The notes under the pieces were generated by a model, which saw only the letters and a program-made list of their open reading frames with translations, was not told the origin of the DNA and did not search any database. The position numbers were made by a program, and so were the translations under genes. From NCBI GenBank assembly GCA_903866395.1, contig CAIPNM010000043.1, positions 1 through 43,485 on the forward strand: a stretch of 43,485 nt of DNA, written 5' to 3'. This stretch comes from an uncultured bacterium. Its GTDB lineage: Bacteria > Pseudomonadota > Gammaproteobacteria > Burkholderiales > Burkholderiaceae_E. Positions 8,326-18,059 of this stretch are shown one piece after another (the first letter of the stretch is position 1; each line of letters starts with the position of its first letter).

Positions 8326-8757
8326 TCAGAACGGTTTGACGACAACGAGGATCACCGCGACCACCAACAGGATGACCGGGGCTTCGTTGAACCAGCGAAA
8401 CCACACATGCGAATGGCGATCGGCGCCGCTTGCAAGGCGCTTGAGCAGACGTCCGCAGACATGGTGATAGGCGAGGAGCACCAGCACGATGGCAAGCTTG
8501 GCGTGCATCCAGCCGCTACCTACACCCACACCATAACCGAGCCACAGCCACAGGCCAAAAAGCAGGGCAAGACCCATCAGCGGTTGCATGAAACGCCAGA
8601 GCTTGCGGGCCATGAGCAGCAGGCGGTCGCGCTCATCGCCCGCTTCGGGAACCATCGCGAGGTTCACGAAAATTCTTGGCAGATAGAAGAGCCCCGCGAA
8701 CCAGCTGGTGATGAAGATGATGTGAAGCGCCTTGATCCAGAGGTAACCGGTGCTCAT
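8326..8757 (-). CDS. hemJ: Protoporphyrinogen oxidase HemJ
   Basis: 143 residues with four hydrophobic segments. Signature stretches match HemJ (UPF0093): ALHIIFITSWFAGLFYLPRI near the N-terminus, GWMHAKLAIVLVLLAYHHVCGR in the middle and FNEAPVILLVVAVILVVVKPF at the C-terminus. HemJ is the membrane, haem-containing enzyme that oxidises protoporphyrinogen IX to protoporphyrin IX in bacteria lacking HemG/HemY. The conserved His (ALH) and the Lys of MHAKLA are present. It lies 45 bases after proA and 17 bases before the next gene on the same strand. Confidence 0.93.
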   Translation of the reverse strand: MSTGYLWIKALHIIFITSWFAGLFYLPRIFVNLAMVPEAGDERDRLLLMARKLWRFMQPLMGLALLFGLWLWLGYGVGVGSGWMHAKLAIVLVLLAYHHVCGRLLKRLASGADRHSHVWFRWFNEAPVILLVVAVILVVVKPF

Positions 8758-8802
8758 GGGAATGAAGTCCTGTGGAAGCCGCGCGCCTCCGAAGCGGGGA
8801 GG

Positions 8803-10086
8803 TCAGGTACGGATCTGTCCGCTGCCAAACACCACGAACTTGAGCGAGGTGAGACCTTCCAGGCCCACCGGGCCGCGCGCATGCAGTTTGTTGGTGGAGA
8901 TGCCGATTTCGGCGCCCAGGCCATATTCAAACCCATCGGCAAAGCGTGTCGAGGCATTGATCATGACCGAGGATGAATCGACTTCCCGCAGAAAACGCAT
9001 GGCATGACCATGATGCTCAGTCACGATCGCATCGGTGTGCTGCGAGCCGTAGCGCGCAATGTGCTCGATCGCCTCGTCGAGCCCGGCCACTACCCGGATC
9101 GAAAGAATGGGGGCCAGATATTCGGTATGCCAGTCTTCCTCGGTGGCCTCGTTACAGGCAATGGATATCGGACCCAGCACCGCTCTGGTGTGGGCATCAC
9201 CGCGCAGTTCAACCCCCTTGTCGGCATAAATACGGCAAAGCGGCGGCAGGATGCGATCGGCGACAGATCGCGCAACCAGCAGCGTTTCCATGGTGTTGCA
9301 GGGCGAGTAGCGCTGGGTCTTGGCGTTATCGGCAATGCGGATGGCCTTGTCGAGGTCGGCGTGATCATCGATGTAGACATGACAGATGCCATCGAGATGC
9401 CTGATGACAGGCACCCGCGCTTCGCGAGAGATGCGTTCAGTGAGCGACTTTCCGCCCCGCGGCACGATGACATCGACCCAGCGTTCGGCAGCGATCAACG
9501 CGCCCACCACGGCGCGGTCGGTGGTGTCGACCACCTGTACCGCGTCGGCGGGTAAACCAGCGGCGGCGAGCCCCTCGCGGATGAGTGCAGCCAAGGCCTG
9601 ATTGCTATGGATGGCTTCGGAGCCGCCCCGCAGGATGGTGGCGTTACCCGATTTGATGCACAGACCCGCTGCGTCGATCGTGACGTTGGGCCGGGATTCA
9701 TAAATGATGCCAATGACGCCTAGCGGCACCCGCATTTTTCCGACCTGGATACCGGAGGGTCGGTAGCTGAGTCCGCTGATTTCACCGACCGGATCGGGCA
9801 GCATCACGATCTGTTCGAGCCCCTCGGCCATGGTCTGGATGACACGCGGTGTGAGGGCCAACCGATCGACGAAAGCCTGATCATGGCCGGCCTCGCGCGC
9901 GGCCTCCAGATCGAGGGCGTTGGCGCGTTCGAGCGCTGCGACCTCGCGGCGGATGGCGGCTGCGGTGGCGGTTAGTGCGCGGTTGCGGGCCTCGGTTGAT
10001 GAGCGGGCGATGTCCCGACCGGCTGCGCGTGCGCGCCGACCCAGGTCATCGACGTAGGCGGTGCTGTCGATTGGCTGCTTGTCCAC
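8803..10086 (-). CDS. proA: Glutamate-5-semialdehyde dehydrogenase ProA
   Basis: 427 residues, GTG start four bases after the holA stop. ProA reduces gamma-glutamyl phosphate to glutamate semialdehyde with NADPH in proline synthesis. The aldehyde-dehydrogenase fold is clear: [22 protein letters not shown] in the cofactor domain, [30 protein letters not shown], and the catalytic Cys in [18 protein letters not shown]-terminal [17 protein letters not shown] and [18 protein letters not shown] are typical. The usual length is 415-430. Expression is probably tied to leuS-lptE-holA. Confidence 0.96.
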   Translation of the reverse strand: MDKQPIDSTAYVDDLGRRARAAGRDIARSSTEARNRALTATAAAIRREVAALERANALDLEAAREAGHDQAFVDRLALTPRVIQTMAEGLEQIVMLPDPVGEISGLSYRPSGIQVGKMRVPLGVIGIIYESRPNVTIDAAGLCIKSGNATILRGGSEAIHSNQALAALIREGLAAAGLPADAVQVVDTTDRAVVGALIAAERWVDVIVPRGGKSLTERISREARVPVIRHLDGICHVYIDDHADLDKAIRIADNAKTQRYSPCNTMETLLVARSVADRILPPLCRIYADKGVELRGDAHTRAVLGPISIACNEATEEDWHTEYLAPILSIRVVAGLDEAIEHIARYGSQHTDAIVTEHHGHAMRFLREVDSSSVMINASTRFADGFEYGLGAEIGISTNKLHARGPVGLEGLTSLKFVVFGSGQIRT

Positions 10087-10090
10087 GATG

Positions 10091-11113
10091 TCAGTTGTCT
10101 CCGGGTAGCGGGACGCCCGCCAGCCTCATCACGAGTCGCTCGAGGGCGAGCCAGGCATCGCCGTCGCCAACCCCTTTAAAGATTCTATCCGTGAGTGCTG
10201 CCGACCGCAGCGCCTGCTCGCAGTCGGCGATGGAAATGCGGCGAGCGGCGGCCTCGAATGCGCGCTCGCGCGCTCCGAAGATACGGGCAGCGCGCAGGGC
10301 TTGCGCGAGCGCAAGCCCTGAGGCGCGCGCCGCGTGAAGGCGGAGCAGCGTGCGCACCGCATCGCTGATCGCCCAAATGAGGAGCGGCGGCGCCTCGCCC
10401 TCGGCATGCAGACCTTCGAGGCTACGGAGCGTGCGTTCACGGTCACCCAGCAGCACGGCGTCAACCAGATCGAAGGCGTCGTATCGGGCCACGCTCAGCA
10501 CCGCAGCGCGCGCTTGGGCAGCGGGGATTTCGCCCTCGGGAAACAGGAGGCCGAGCTTGCTTACTTCCTGATGCGCGGCAAGCAGGTTGCCCTCGACCCG
10601 CTCGGCGATGAGTTCGAGTGTCGCGGAATCTGCTCTCTGTTTCTGTCGCCCGAGTCGACCGGCAATCCAGCGAGGTAGCTCGCGCCGCTCAACCGGATAG
10701 ACCGGCACGATCAGCCCAGCCCGTTCGATCCGTCCAAACCAAGCGCTTTCGGTAGTTGTGCGATCCAGCTTGCCGCTCAGAACGAGAAGCCGGAGGGACG
10801 CATCGGCCGATTCGGCGGTGCTGGCGATCATTTCCCCGATCTCTTTTCCGGGTTTGCCGCCAAAGCGAAGCTCCAGTAGGCGTGCGGCGCCAAAAAGCGA
10901 CAGCGACCCCGCTTCGGCAACGAACCGGTCGGCCTTGAAGAAGCGGTCAACCTCGAACACCTGGCGTTCCTCGGCTCCCGCCCGACGCGCGGCGGCACGT
11001 AGCGCGTCGGCCGCTTCCTGGATCAGTAAAGGTTCGTCGCCGTAAACCCAGGCAATAACCGGGACCTTTTTTGAAAGCGCTGCTTCGAGGGCGTCCGGGC
11101 GAACCTGCGCCAT
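10091..11113 (-). CDS. holA: DNA polymerase III delta subunit HolA
   Basis: 340 residues, ATG at 11113, six bases after the lptE stop. Delta is the clamp-loader subunit that opens the beta sliding clamp. The N-terminus ([23 protein letters not shown]) is the expected start of domain I. The beta-binding region [15 protein letters not shown] follows around residues 71-85, and the C-terminal helical collar domain has the [13 protein letters not shown] and RLVMRLAGV segments. The lptE-holA pair downstream of leuS is the same order as in E. coli. Confidence 0.95.
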   Translation of the reverse strand: MAQVRPDALEAALSKKVPVIAWVYGDEPLLIQEAADALRAAARRAGAEERQVFEVDRFFKADRFVAEAGSLSLFGAARLLELRFGGKPGKEIGEMIASTAESADASLRLLVLSGKLDRTTTESAWFGRIERAGLIVPVYPVERRELPRWIAGRLGRQKQRADSATLELIAERVEGNLLAAHQEVSKLGLLFPEGEIPAAQARAAVLSVARYDAFDLVDAVLLGDRERTLRSLEGLHAEGEAPPLLIWAISDAVRTLLRLHAARASGLALAQALRAARIFGARERAFEAAARRISIADCEQALRSAALTDRIFKGVGDGDAWLALERLVMRLAGVPLPGDN

Positions 11114-11119
11114 GGCTGT

Positions 11120-11647
11120 TCAGCTTCGGGGCTTAAGCGCCGACAGTCTGCGTAGCAGCTGCTGGACGAAATCAGACTCCATTTCCCGGAACAGCAGCTC
11201 TTCTTCCTGAGCGCGGTTGACCACTTCGATATCGCTCGAGGTGATTTCACGCCGCAACACGAGCTCGGTCGCTGGCATCCACTCCAGGCCCTTGGCATCA
11301 GTCACCCGCACTCGGATACGAAGCCGCAGCTGGTATTCGCGTGGTCGCCCGGTGCTGGTGAAGCCCACAATTTCGCGTTCGCGCCGCTCATACAGCACCT
11401 CGAGGCGGGCATCGGCTTCATCGACCCGTTCGACAATGATGGTGTCGCTGTTCACCCTGATGAGCGCGCGCAACTCGGAACCGATGGCGGAGTTACGCGC
11501 AAAGCCCGAGTAGAGCCTGCGAAACGGCAGCGGGGCTGCCCCGCGCAGTTGGAAACCACAGCCCTCCAGCGTGGCGAGCGCCGCGCCGGCAACCATCAGC
11601 GCACGCCGACGTGCGGCGTGCGGCAAGGTGAGGGCGGCGCGTGTCAA
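11120..11647 (-). CDS. lptE: LPS-assembly lipoprotein LptE
   Basis: 175 residues from TTG at 11647. An internal ATG at residue 18 would leave too short a signal peptide, so the TTG with GAGG upstream is preferred. Basic N-terminus (ARRRALMVAG), hydrophobic core and lipobox LEGC followed by GFQLRGAAPLPF, the classic start of mature LptE. LptE plugs the LptD barrel in the outer membrane and helps insert LPS. The rest is the expected mixed alpha/beta domain (LRIRVRVTDAKG, VLRREITSSDIEV). Lies 16 bases after leuS. Confidence 0.94.
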   Translation of the reverse strand: MTRAALTLPHAARRRALMVAGAALATLEGCGFQLRGAAPLPFRRLYSGFARNSAIGSELRALIRVNSDTIIVERVDEADARLEVLYERREREIVGFTSTGRPREYQLRLRIRVRVTDAKGLEWMPATELVLRREITSSDIEVVNRAQEEELLFREMESDFVQQLLRRLSALKPRS

Positions 11648-11663
11648 GGCAGGCAGCCTCGCC

Positions 11664-14330
11664 TCAGACCACGACGTTGACCAGCCGGCCCGGCACCACG
11701 ATCACTTTCTTGGCAGGCCGGCCCTCGGCATGGCGCAAGAAGATGTCGCATGCCAGGGCAGCGGCTTCGATGGCAGCGCGGTCGGCCGTGGCGTCGACCG
11801 ATACGCTGCCTCGTACCTTGCCGTTGATCTGCAACACGAGCTCGATCCGGTCCTGCTGTAGCGCGGACTCGTCGACAGTAGGCCAACCGGCATCGAGCAG
11901 GTCACCGTCGCGCGCTGCAAAGCCCAGCTCCACCCAAAGCGCGTGCGTGATGTGTGGCACCACGGGATAGAGCGCGCGGATCAGGATGGAGAGCGATTCG
12001 GCAAATACCGTATCGCTTGCCGGCGACTCGGCAAGCTTGGCGCCTTCGATTGCGTTCAGCATCTTCATGGCGGCCGACACCACCGTGTTGTACTGCTTGC
12101 GCTGGTAGTCGTAGTCGGCCTGCTTGAGAATGGCGTGAATCTCGCGGCGGAGCGCCCGCTGGGCATCATCGAGTGCAGCGGGAATCGCGGTTGCGGCGCG
12201 CGCCACGGCGGCGTGACGATGGTGGGCCGCAGTCCAGAGTCGGCGCAGGAACCGGTGCGCGCCCTCGACCCCAGTGCCAGACCACTCGAGCGTTTGCTCG
12301 GGTGGCGACGCAAACATGACAAACAGACGCGCAGTATCGGCGCCATACTGATCGATGAGCGATTGCGGGTCGACCCCGTTGTTCTTGCTCTTGCTCATTG
12401 TGCCCACGCCGCCGTACTCGATGGCACTGCCATCGGACTTGAGGCGGGCACCGATGACTTGGCCACGCGCATCGTGGACGTTTTCTACGTCATCCGGCCA
12501 GAAGTATTCGATGCCCCCCTTCTCGGCTTTCCTGGAATAGATATGGTTGAGCACCATGCCCTGGCAGAGCAGATTCGAGAAGGGTTCGTCGAATTTCACC
12601 AGCCCGCGTGACGCATCGCCCGGAAAATCGCCAGTGATGTCGCGCATCACCTTCGTCCAGAAGCGCGCGTAGAGAAGATGCAGCACTGCATGCTCGATTC
12701 CGCCGATGTACTGATCCATCGGCATCCAGTAGTCGTTGCGCGCGTCGACCATCGCCTGATCGTTGTCTGGCGAGCAATAGCGCATGTAGTACCAGGATGA
12801 ATCGATGAAGGTATCCATGGTGTCGGTTTCGCGGCGGGCGGGCTTGCCGCACTTCGGACACGCGCAGCGCAGGAACGCTTCATTCTTGGCAAGCGGGTTG
12901 CCGCTGCCATCGGGCACCAGATCTTCAGGCAGCACCACGGGCAGCTGTTCAAAGGGCACGGGCACCGCACCGCAGTCGTCGCAGTGAATGATCGGGATCG
13001 GCGTACCCCAATAGCGCTGGCGCGAAATGCCCCAGTCGCGCAGCCGGTACTGGATACGCTTTTCGCCCAGGCCCTTTGCCGCCAGATCACCGGCGATCGC
13101 CTCGATCGCGGCTTCATAGGCCAGCCCGTCGTAGCGGCCGGACTGCACGCAGTGTCCGCGCTGCTTGTCTTCGTACCAGGGCTGCCAGGCAGCATCGGAA
13201 AAATTCTCGCCGTCAATCTCGATGACCTGGCGAATCGGCAGACCGAATTTGCGGGCGAAGGTGAAGTCGCGCTCGTCGTGCGCCGGCACGCCCATGACTG
13301 CGCCATCGCCGTAGCTGTAGAGCACATAGTTGCCGACCCACACCTCGACCGGCTCGCCGGTAAGCGGGTGGGTGACGGAGAGACCCGTGGGAACGCCATC
13401 CTTGTCGCGGGTGGCAAGCTCGGCCTCGGTGACGCCCCCCTGCTTGCAGGCATCAATAAAGGCTGCAATGTTGGGACTGCGTGCGGCCGCGACAGTGGCG
13501 AGCGGATGTTCCGGGGCGACCGCCACAAACGTGACACCCATGATGGTGTCGGCGCGCGTGGTGAACACATAGAGCTTGCCATCGCCCACCAGCTGGCCCG
13601 CGCCGTCGCGGATATCGTGCGGGAATGCAAAACGCACACCCGTTGAGCGGCTAATCCAGTTTTCCTGCATCACCTTGACCCGCTCGGGCCAGCCCAGGCC
13701 CGACAGATCGGAGAGCAGTTCGTCAGCGTAGCGGGTGATGCCCAGGTAGTACATGGGGATCTCGCGCTTTTCCACCACTGCGCCCGAGCGCCATCCGCGG
13801 CCGTCGATCACCTGCTCGTTAGCCAGCACGGTCTGGTCGACGGGGTCCCAGTTGACGATACCGTTCTTCAGGTAGGCGATGCCGTGCTCGAGCATCTTGA
13901 GGAACAGCCACTGATTCCAGCGGTAGTAATCGGGTGAGCAGGTGGCGACCTCACGGCTCCAGTCAATGGCCAGACCCATCGCCAGCATCTGCTTCTTCAT
14001 GTAGGCGATGTTGTCCCAAGTCCATTTCGCTGGCGCCACGTTATTTTTCATCGCAGCGTTTTCGGCTGGCAGCCCGAAGGCGTCCCAGCCCATGGGCATG
14101 AGTACGTTCCAGCCCTGCATCCGCAGGTGCCGATACATCACGTCATTGATGGTGTAGTTGCGCACATGCCCCATGTGGAGCTTGCCCGAGGGGTAGGGCA
14201 GCATGGAGCAGGCGTAGAACTTGCCCTTGGGGAAACGGGGGTCGTGTTCGATCGCCCGATAGGCGTCAATCGACTGCCAGTGCTGTTGGGCGGCGCGCTC
14301 GATCGCGCCTGCGTCGTACTTCTCTTGCAT
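11664..14330 (-). CDS. leuS: Leucyl-tRNA synthetase
   Basis: 888 residues, class Ia aminoacyl-tRNA synthetase. The HIGH motif is HMGH at 52-55 (in [16 protein letters not shown]) and the KMSKS motif reads TMSKS at 644-648. The CP1 editing domain with [17 protein letters not shown] and the zinc-type Cys pairs in the connective region (CDDCG, CACPKCG) are visible. The anticodon-binding and C-terminal LeuS domain ends in [15 protein letters not shown]. First gene of the long minus-strand run. A TAAACT at 14366-14361 could be its -10 box but I see no matching -35. It is divergent from the allophanate hydrolase operon across 183 bases. Confidence 0.97.
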   Translation of the reverse strand: MQEKYDAGAIERAAQQHWQSIDAYRAIEHDPRFPKGKFYACSMLPYPSGKLHMGHVRNYTINDVMYRHLRMQGWNVLMPMGWDAFGLPAENAAMKNNVAPAKWTWDNIAYMKKQMLAMGLAIDWSREVATCSPDYYRWNQWLFLKMLEHGIAYLKNGIVNWDPVDQTVLANEQVIDGRGWRSGAVVEKREIPMYYLGITRYADELLSDLSGLGWPERVKVMQENWISRSTGVRFAFPHDIRDGAGQLVGDGKLYVFTTRADTIMGVTFVAVAPEHPLATVAAARSPNIAAFIDACKQGGVTEAELATRDKDGVPTGLSVTHPLTGEPVEVWVGNYVLYSYGDGAVMGVPAHDERDFTFARKFGLPIRQVIEIDGENFSDAAWQPWYEDKQRGHCVQSGRYDGLAYEAAIEAIAGDLAAKGLGEKRIQYRLRDWGISRQRYWGTPIPIIHCDDCGAVPVPFEQLPVVLPEDLVPDGSGNPLAKNEAFLRCACPKCGKPARRETDTMDTFIDSSWYYMRYCSPDNDQAMVDARNDYWMPMDQYIGGIEHAVLHLLYARFWTKVMRDITGDFPGDASRGLVKFDEPFSNLLCQGMVLNHIYSRKAEKGGIEYFWPDDVENVHDARGQVIGARLKSDGSAIEYGGVGTMSKSKNNGVDPQSLIDQYGADTARLFVMFASPPEQTLEWSGTGVEGAHRFLRRLWTAAHHRHAAVARAATAIPAALDDAQRALRREIHAILKQADYDYQRKQYNTVVSAAMKMLNAIEGAKLAESPASDTVFAESLSILIRALYPVVPHITHALWVELGFAARDGDLLDAGWPTVDESALQQDRIELVLQINGKVRGSVSVDATADRAAIEAAALACDIFLRHAEGRPAKKVIVVPGRLVNVVV

Positions 14331-14448
14331 GACTGGGAACCGGGCTCTGGGAAACCCTCGAGTTTAGCGGGTTCGCTGCCGGACGGTCTGGAGCGCCCGG
14401 GCGCGGGGCAGGCGCGCTTCCGCGGATTGCCCTTGCGCTGGGTTTGGC

Positions 14449-14464
14449 TGGCACGAGTTCTGCA
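14449..14464 (+). promoter_or_regulatory. Sigma-54 (-24/-12) promoter of the allophanate hydrolase/ABC operon
   Basis: TGGCACGAGTTCTGCA matches the sigma-54 consensus TGGCACG-N4-TTGCA at every defined position except one T. The invariant GG (14450-14451) and GC (14462-14463) have the required 10-base spacing. It predicts a transcription start near 14475, 39 bases before the ATG at 14514. Sigma-54 promoters need an enhancer-binding activator, which for nitrogen genes is usually NtrC. Found by reading; not experimentally known. Confidence 0.72.
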
Positions 14465-14475
14465 TGCGTCCAAGC

Positions 14476-14485
14476 TTGTATACAA
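14476..14485. promoter_or_regulatory. Perfect palindrome TTGTATACAA, probable GntR-family operator
   Basis: A 10-base perfect palindrome inside a looser 18-base dyad (14472-14489, AAnnTTGTATACAAnnTT). It lies at +2 to +11 relative to the start predicted from the sigma-54 promoter. The TNGTATACNA form is the kind of site bound by FadR/VanR-type (FCD) GntR regulators, and the operon's last gene encodes such a protein. Repression by blocking initiation, relieved by substrate, is inferred. Confidence 0.55.
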
Positions 14486-14490
14486 CTTTG

Positions 14491-14507
14491 TGCACCATTC
14501 TGGTTCG
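14491..14507. promoter_or_regulatory. NtrC-like dyad in the operon leader
   Basis: TGCACCATTCTGGTTCG matches 12 of the 14 defined positions of the NtrC site TGCACCA-N3-TGGTGCA. It lies between the predicted start and the ATG (+17 to +33). NtrC enhancers normally lie upstream of the promoter, so the position is unusual and the role is uncertain. Confidence 0.35.
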
Positions 14508-14513
14508 GATTCC

Positions 14514-16379
14514 ATGTCCCTCACTTTTGATGAAGCCCGATTGACCGATCTGCGCGCCTGGCGGGCAGCGCTGCTGGCGGGTGCCGACGTCGGCGCGCTG
14601 CTTCGTACGCGTCATGCCCGACTCGTGGCGGATCGGGCGCCTGCCGCATGGATTCACCTGGTTGATTCATCCGCGCTCGCCGAGCGGATCGATGCGCTCG
14701 CTGCGCTGTCGAGCCGGTTCGCCGATCGCGCCGCACTGATCGATGCCTATCCGCTCTTCGGTATGCCCTTCGCGGTGAAAGACAACATCGATGCCGCCGG
14801 CATGCCGACCACCGCCGCCTGTCCGGCTTTCGCCAGGGCCCCGGAACAAAGCGCCACCGTGGTGCAAAAGCTGCTCGGCGCCGGTGCGGTGCTGTTTGGC
14901 AAGACCAACCTTGACCAGTTCGCTACCGGACTCGTCGGGGCGCGGTCGCCGTTTGGTGCGCCCTCCAGCGTGTGCAGCCCGCCGCATGTGAGCGGTGGGT
15001 CGAGTTCAGGGTCGGCGGTGGCGGTGGCGCGTGGTGAGGTGCTGTTTGCGCTGGGGACCGACACAGCGGGTTCGGGTCGGATTCCGGCCGGCTTTAACGG
15101 TCTGGTGGGCTTGAAGCCCACGCCGGGCCGGGTTAGCACGGCGGGCGTCTTGCCCGCCTGCCGCACGCTCGATTGCGTGTCGATTTTTGCGCACACCGTG
15201 GACGACGCAGCCGCGGTGCTCGCCGTGATCGAAGGTACCGACACGGCCGATGAGTACTCGGCGTTCGCTCCGGGGCGGGCGCGGTTTGTAAGCGGTAGGC
15301 CGCGGGTGCTGGTACCCGAAGGACTGGTGCTTGCGCACGATGGGTACGGCGCCGGTTGGTCGCGCGCGCTCGAGACCATCGCTCCCCTGGCTGACTCGTT
15401 GACCCCGATCGATCTCGAGCCGCTCTATCAGGTGGCGCGACTGCTCTACGAGGGGCCCTGGGTTGCCGAGCGCTATTCGGTGGTGCGCTCGCTCATCGAA
15501 TCGCAGCCCGAGAAAATGGATCCCACCGTGGCGGCCGTGATTGGGCGGGCCCGCCAGTTCGATGCCGTGGCAACCTTTCAGGCGCAGTACCAATTGCAGC
15601 GCGCACGCCAGGCGCTCAACGTGCTGTGGGCCGATGCCGACATTCTCATGGTGCCCACCGCGCCTCGCCATCCCAGTCACGCTGCGTTGGCTGCCGACCC
15701 GATCGGCGTCAACGCGGAACTGGGTCAGTTCACCAATTTCGTGAACCTGCTTGGCTGGTGCGCTTTAGCGGTGCCAGCCGGGTTGAGCGCCACCGGCCTG
15801 CCGTTTGGCGTGACCTTCATCGCACGCGCCAATGATGATGCAGCGCTCGCTCACTGGGCCCGACTCTGGGAGGCCGCCCTTGCGCAGCGTGTGACCGGTG
15901 AGCCCTCGCCCCTGCCCAGCCCCGCAGTTGAGGCGACCATGCCGATCGCGGCGGTCGGCGCCCATATGTCGGGCCTTCCGCTCAATGGGCAGCTGACCGA
16001 GCGGCGGGCTGTGCTTCGTGAACGAACCCATACCGCCCCCTGTTACCGCCTTTATGCGCTCGCCGGTGCGGCGCCCGCGCGGCCTGGCATGGTCCGGGTC
16101 GACGAAAACGGTGTGGCGCTCGAGGTCGAGGTCTGGAATGTGCCGGTGACCGAAGTCGGAAGTTTTCTTGCGCTGATTCCTTCGCCCTTGGGGCTGGGGA
16201 CGGTTGAGCTTGCGAATGGCGAGCGGGTGCATGGCTTTCTGTGCGAGGCGGCTGGCCTTCATGGTGCGCAGGACATCTCCACCTTCGGTGGCTGGCGCGG
16301 CTACCTCGCCTCGCGCAGCGCTTCGCAAGCGGTCGCTGCACCCGTCTCCGACCGTGCACTGACTACCCGAGTTTCCTGA
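14514..16379 (+). CDS. atzF: Allophanate hydrolase, AtzF type
   Basis: 621 residues from ATG at 14514; the frame is open back to 14127 but that lies inside leuS. Amidase-signature enzyme: catalytic K89 (PFAVKDNID), cis-Ser S163 (SGGSSSGSAVAV) and nucleophile S187 (DTAGSGRIPAGF). The 74- and 24-residue spacings are the same as in AtzF. A C-terminal domain (about 490-600: APCYRLYALAG, WNVPVTEVGSF, IPSPLGLGTVEL, DISTFGGWRGYL) is diagnostic for allophanate hydrolase rather than a generic amidase. The reaction is allophanate to ammonia and CO2. In known pathways the substrate comes from urea carboxylase, biuret hydrolase or carboxyguanidine deiminase; none of these is in the window. First gene of the sigma-54-type operon; 33 bases before the binding-protein gene. 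Confidence 0.88.
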   Translation: MSLTFDEARLTDLRAWRAALLAGADVGALLRTRHARLVADRAPAAWIHLVDSSALAERIDALAALSSRFADRAALIDAYPLFGMPFAVKDNIDAAGMPTTAACPAFARAPEQSATVVQKLLGAGAVLFGKTNLDQFATGLVGARSPFGAPSSVCSPPHVSGGSSSGSAVAVARGEVLFALGTDTAGSGRIPAGFNGLVGLKPTPGRVSTAGVLPACRTLDCVSIFAHTVDDAAAVLAVIEGTDTADEYSAFAPGRARFVSGRPRVLVPEGLVLAHDGYGAGWSRALETIAPLADSLTPIDLEPLYQVARLLYEGPWVAERYSVVRSLIESQPEKMDPTVAAVIGRARQFDAVATFQAQYQLQRARQALNVLWADADILMVPTAPRHPSHAALAADPIGVNAELGQFTNFVNLLGWCALAVPAGLSATGLPFGVTFIARANDDAALAHWARLWEAALAQRVTGEPSPLPSPAVEATMPIAAVGAHMSGLPLNGQLTERRAVLRERTHTAPCYRLYALAGAAPARPGMVRVDENGVALEVEVWNVPVTEVGSFLALIPSPLGLGTVELANGERVHGFLCEAAGLHGAQDISTFGGWRGYLASRSASQAVAAPVSDRALTTRVS

Positions 16380-16412
16380 CCCCTTTCTCCTCAACACGAC
16401 ATGGAGCCCTTC

Positions 16413-18023
16413 ATGGATCGCAGGCAATTTATTTCGCAAACCGCCGCAGGATCAATGGCCTTAGGCGGCGGGCTTCCGCTTGCCGCACACGCTCAGTCAC
16501 GTCCGGCCGATGTGTTGGTGGTGGCCAATGAATTCGGGCCCAATTCGCTCGATATCCACACCGTGGGCGCCAATCGCCCGGCGTATGGCGTGAGCTGGAT
16601 CTGCTATGACCGACTGATGACCTATGGACGGAAGACCTTGCCCGATGGCCGGGTGGTCTATGACCGCGACAAGCTTGAGCCCGAACTCGCAGAAAGCTGG
16701 CAAATGGCGCCTGACGGCATGTCGGTCACCTTCAAGCTACGCGCGAACGCGCGCTTTCACGATGGCACACCGGTTACCGCCAAAGATGTGAAATGGAGCT
16801 TTGACCGCGCGGTGAGCGTGGGCGGCTTTCCCACCTTCCAGATGGCAGCAGGCTCGCTCTCCAAACCCGAGCAGTTCGAGGTGGTCGATGACCTCACCTT
16901 TCGCGTGAAGTTCCTGCAGAAGGACAAGCTCGCGATGCCCGACCTGGCGGTGCCGGTGCCGTCGATCTTCAACAGCGAACTGGTCAAGAAGCATGTGACG
17001 GCGCAGGACCCCTGGGGTCTTAACTGGACACGCAACAACACCGCGGGCGGCGGCGCCTACCGGGTGGAGTCCTGGAAGCCCGGCCAGGAAATCATCTATA
17101 TCCGAAACGACAACTGGGTCTGTGGCCCGATGCCCAAACTGCGCCGTATCGTGCAGCGCGATGTACCCAACGCCGGCAACCGGCGCGCGCTCCTCGTGAA
17201 GGGCGATATCGACATCACCTACGACCTGCCGCCCAAGGATTTTTCCGAGCTTTCCTCGGACGCCTCGGTGGTGAAGGTCTCCTCGATGCCGATTGAAAAC
17301 TCAATGTTCTATCTTGGGATGAACGTCACCAAACCGCCGTTCAACAACCCCAAGGTTCGCCAGGCGGTGGCCTGGGTGCTGCCCTACGACAAGCTCTTCG
17401 ATAACGCCATCTACAAACGCGCGGCTAAGCTCTACGGTGGGTCACCTAAAGTGTCCAGCATTGCCTGGCCGCAACCCACGGGTTATTCAACCGATGTGGC
17501 CAAGGCGCGCGCGCTGCTTGCCGAGGCGGGTTACGCCAATGGCTTTGAAACCACGATCAGTTTTGACCTGGGCGGCGCGACCATCGGCGAGCCGATGACG
17601 GTTCTGATCCAGGAATCGCTTGCCTCGATCGGTATCAAGGCGCAGATCAACAAGATCCCTGGCGCCACCTGGCGCGCAGCGCTTCTCAAGAAGGACATGC
17701 CGATGATCGTCAACCGCTTCGGCGGCTGGCTCGATTACCCGGAGTATTTCTTCTTCTGGTGCTATCACAGCCAGGACGCGGTGTTCAACACGATGAGCTA
17801 CAAGAACCCTGCGCTCGACAAGCTGATCTCAACCGCGCAGTTCGCGAACGAGCGCTCGGTCTATGAAGGCGCTGTGAAGGACATGATCCAGATCGCCTAC
17901 GACGAGGTGCCGCGGGTACCGCTCCTGCAGCCCACCATGGATGTCGCCATGCGGCGCGATGTGCAGGGCTACATGTACTGGTTCCATCTGCAGCCTGATT
18001 ACCGGCAGCTATCGAAGGGCTAA
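16413..18023 (+). CDS. ABC transporter solute-binding protein, dipeptide/oligopeptide family (SBP_bac_5), Tat-exported
   Basis: 536 residues from ATG at 16413, preferred over ATG 16401 because GGAG lies 8 bases upstream. The N-terminus has a twin-arginine signal (DRRQFISQT, hydrophobic core, cleavage probably after AHA at 27). Family features: ELAESWQMAPDGMSVTFKLR, ARFHDGTPVTAKDVKWSFDR, the GAYRVESWKPGQEIIY stretch and a C-terminal DEVPRVPLLQPTMD segment. Cluster C type binding proteins carry peptides, opines, nickel, sugars or other amides. Pairing with allophanate hydrolase suggests a nitrogenous ligand such as a ureide or amide, which is inference. Tat export implies folding before secretion. 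Confidence 0.88.
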   Translation: MDRRQFISQTAAGSMALGGGLPLAAHAQSRPADVLVVANEFGPNSLDIHTVGANRPAYGVSWICYDRLMTYGRKTLPDGRVVYDRDKLEPELAESWQMAPDGMSVTFKLRANARFHDGTPVTAKDVKWSFDRAVSVGGFPTFQMAAGSLSKPEQFEVVDDLTFRVKFLQKDKLAMPDLAVPVPSIFNSELVKKHVTAQDPWGLNWTRNNTAGGGAYRVESWKPGQEIIYIRNDNWVCGPMPKLRRIVQRDVPNAGNRRALLVKGDIDITYDLPPKDFSELSSDASVVKVSSMPIENSMFYLGMNVTKPPFNNPKVRQAVAWVLPYDKLFDNAIYKRAAKLYGGSPKVSSIAWPQPTGYSTDVAKARALLAEAGYANGFETTISFDLGGATIGEPMTVLIQESLASIGIKAQINKIPGATWRAALLKKDMPMIVNRFGGWLDYPEYFFFWCYHSQDAVFNTMSYKNPALDKLISTAQFANERSVYEGAVKDMIQIAYDEVPRVPLLQPTMDVAMRRDVQGYMYWFHLQPDYRQLSKG

Positions 18024-18059
18024 GCGTTGGTCTAAACGCTCACAGCCGCCCTGCCCGTC

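Noticed and set aside
14127-14513. In-frame extension of the allophanate hydrolase back to 14127
   Set aside because: It lies inside leuS and upstream of the promoter; AtzF-type proteins begin about where the ATG at 14514 is, and catalytic spacing fits that start.
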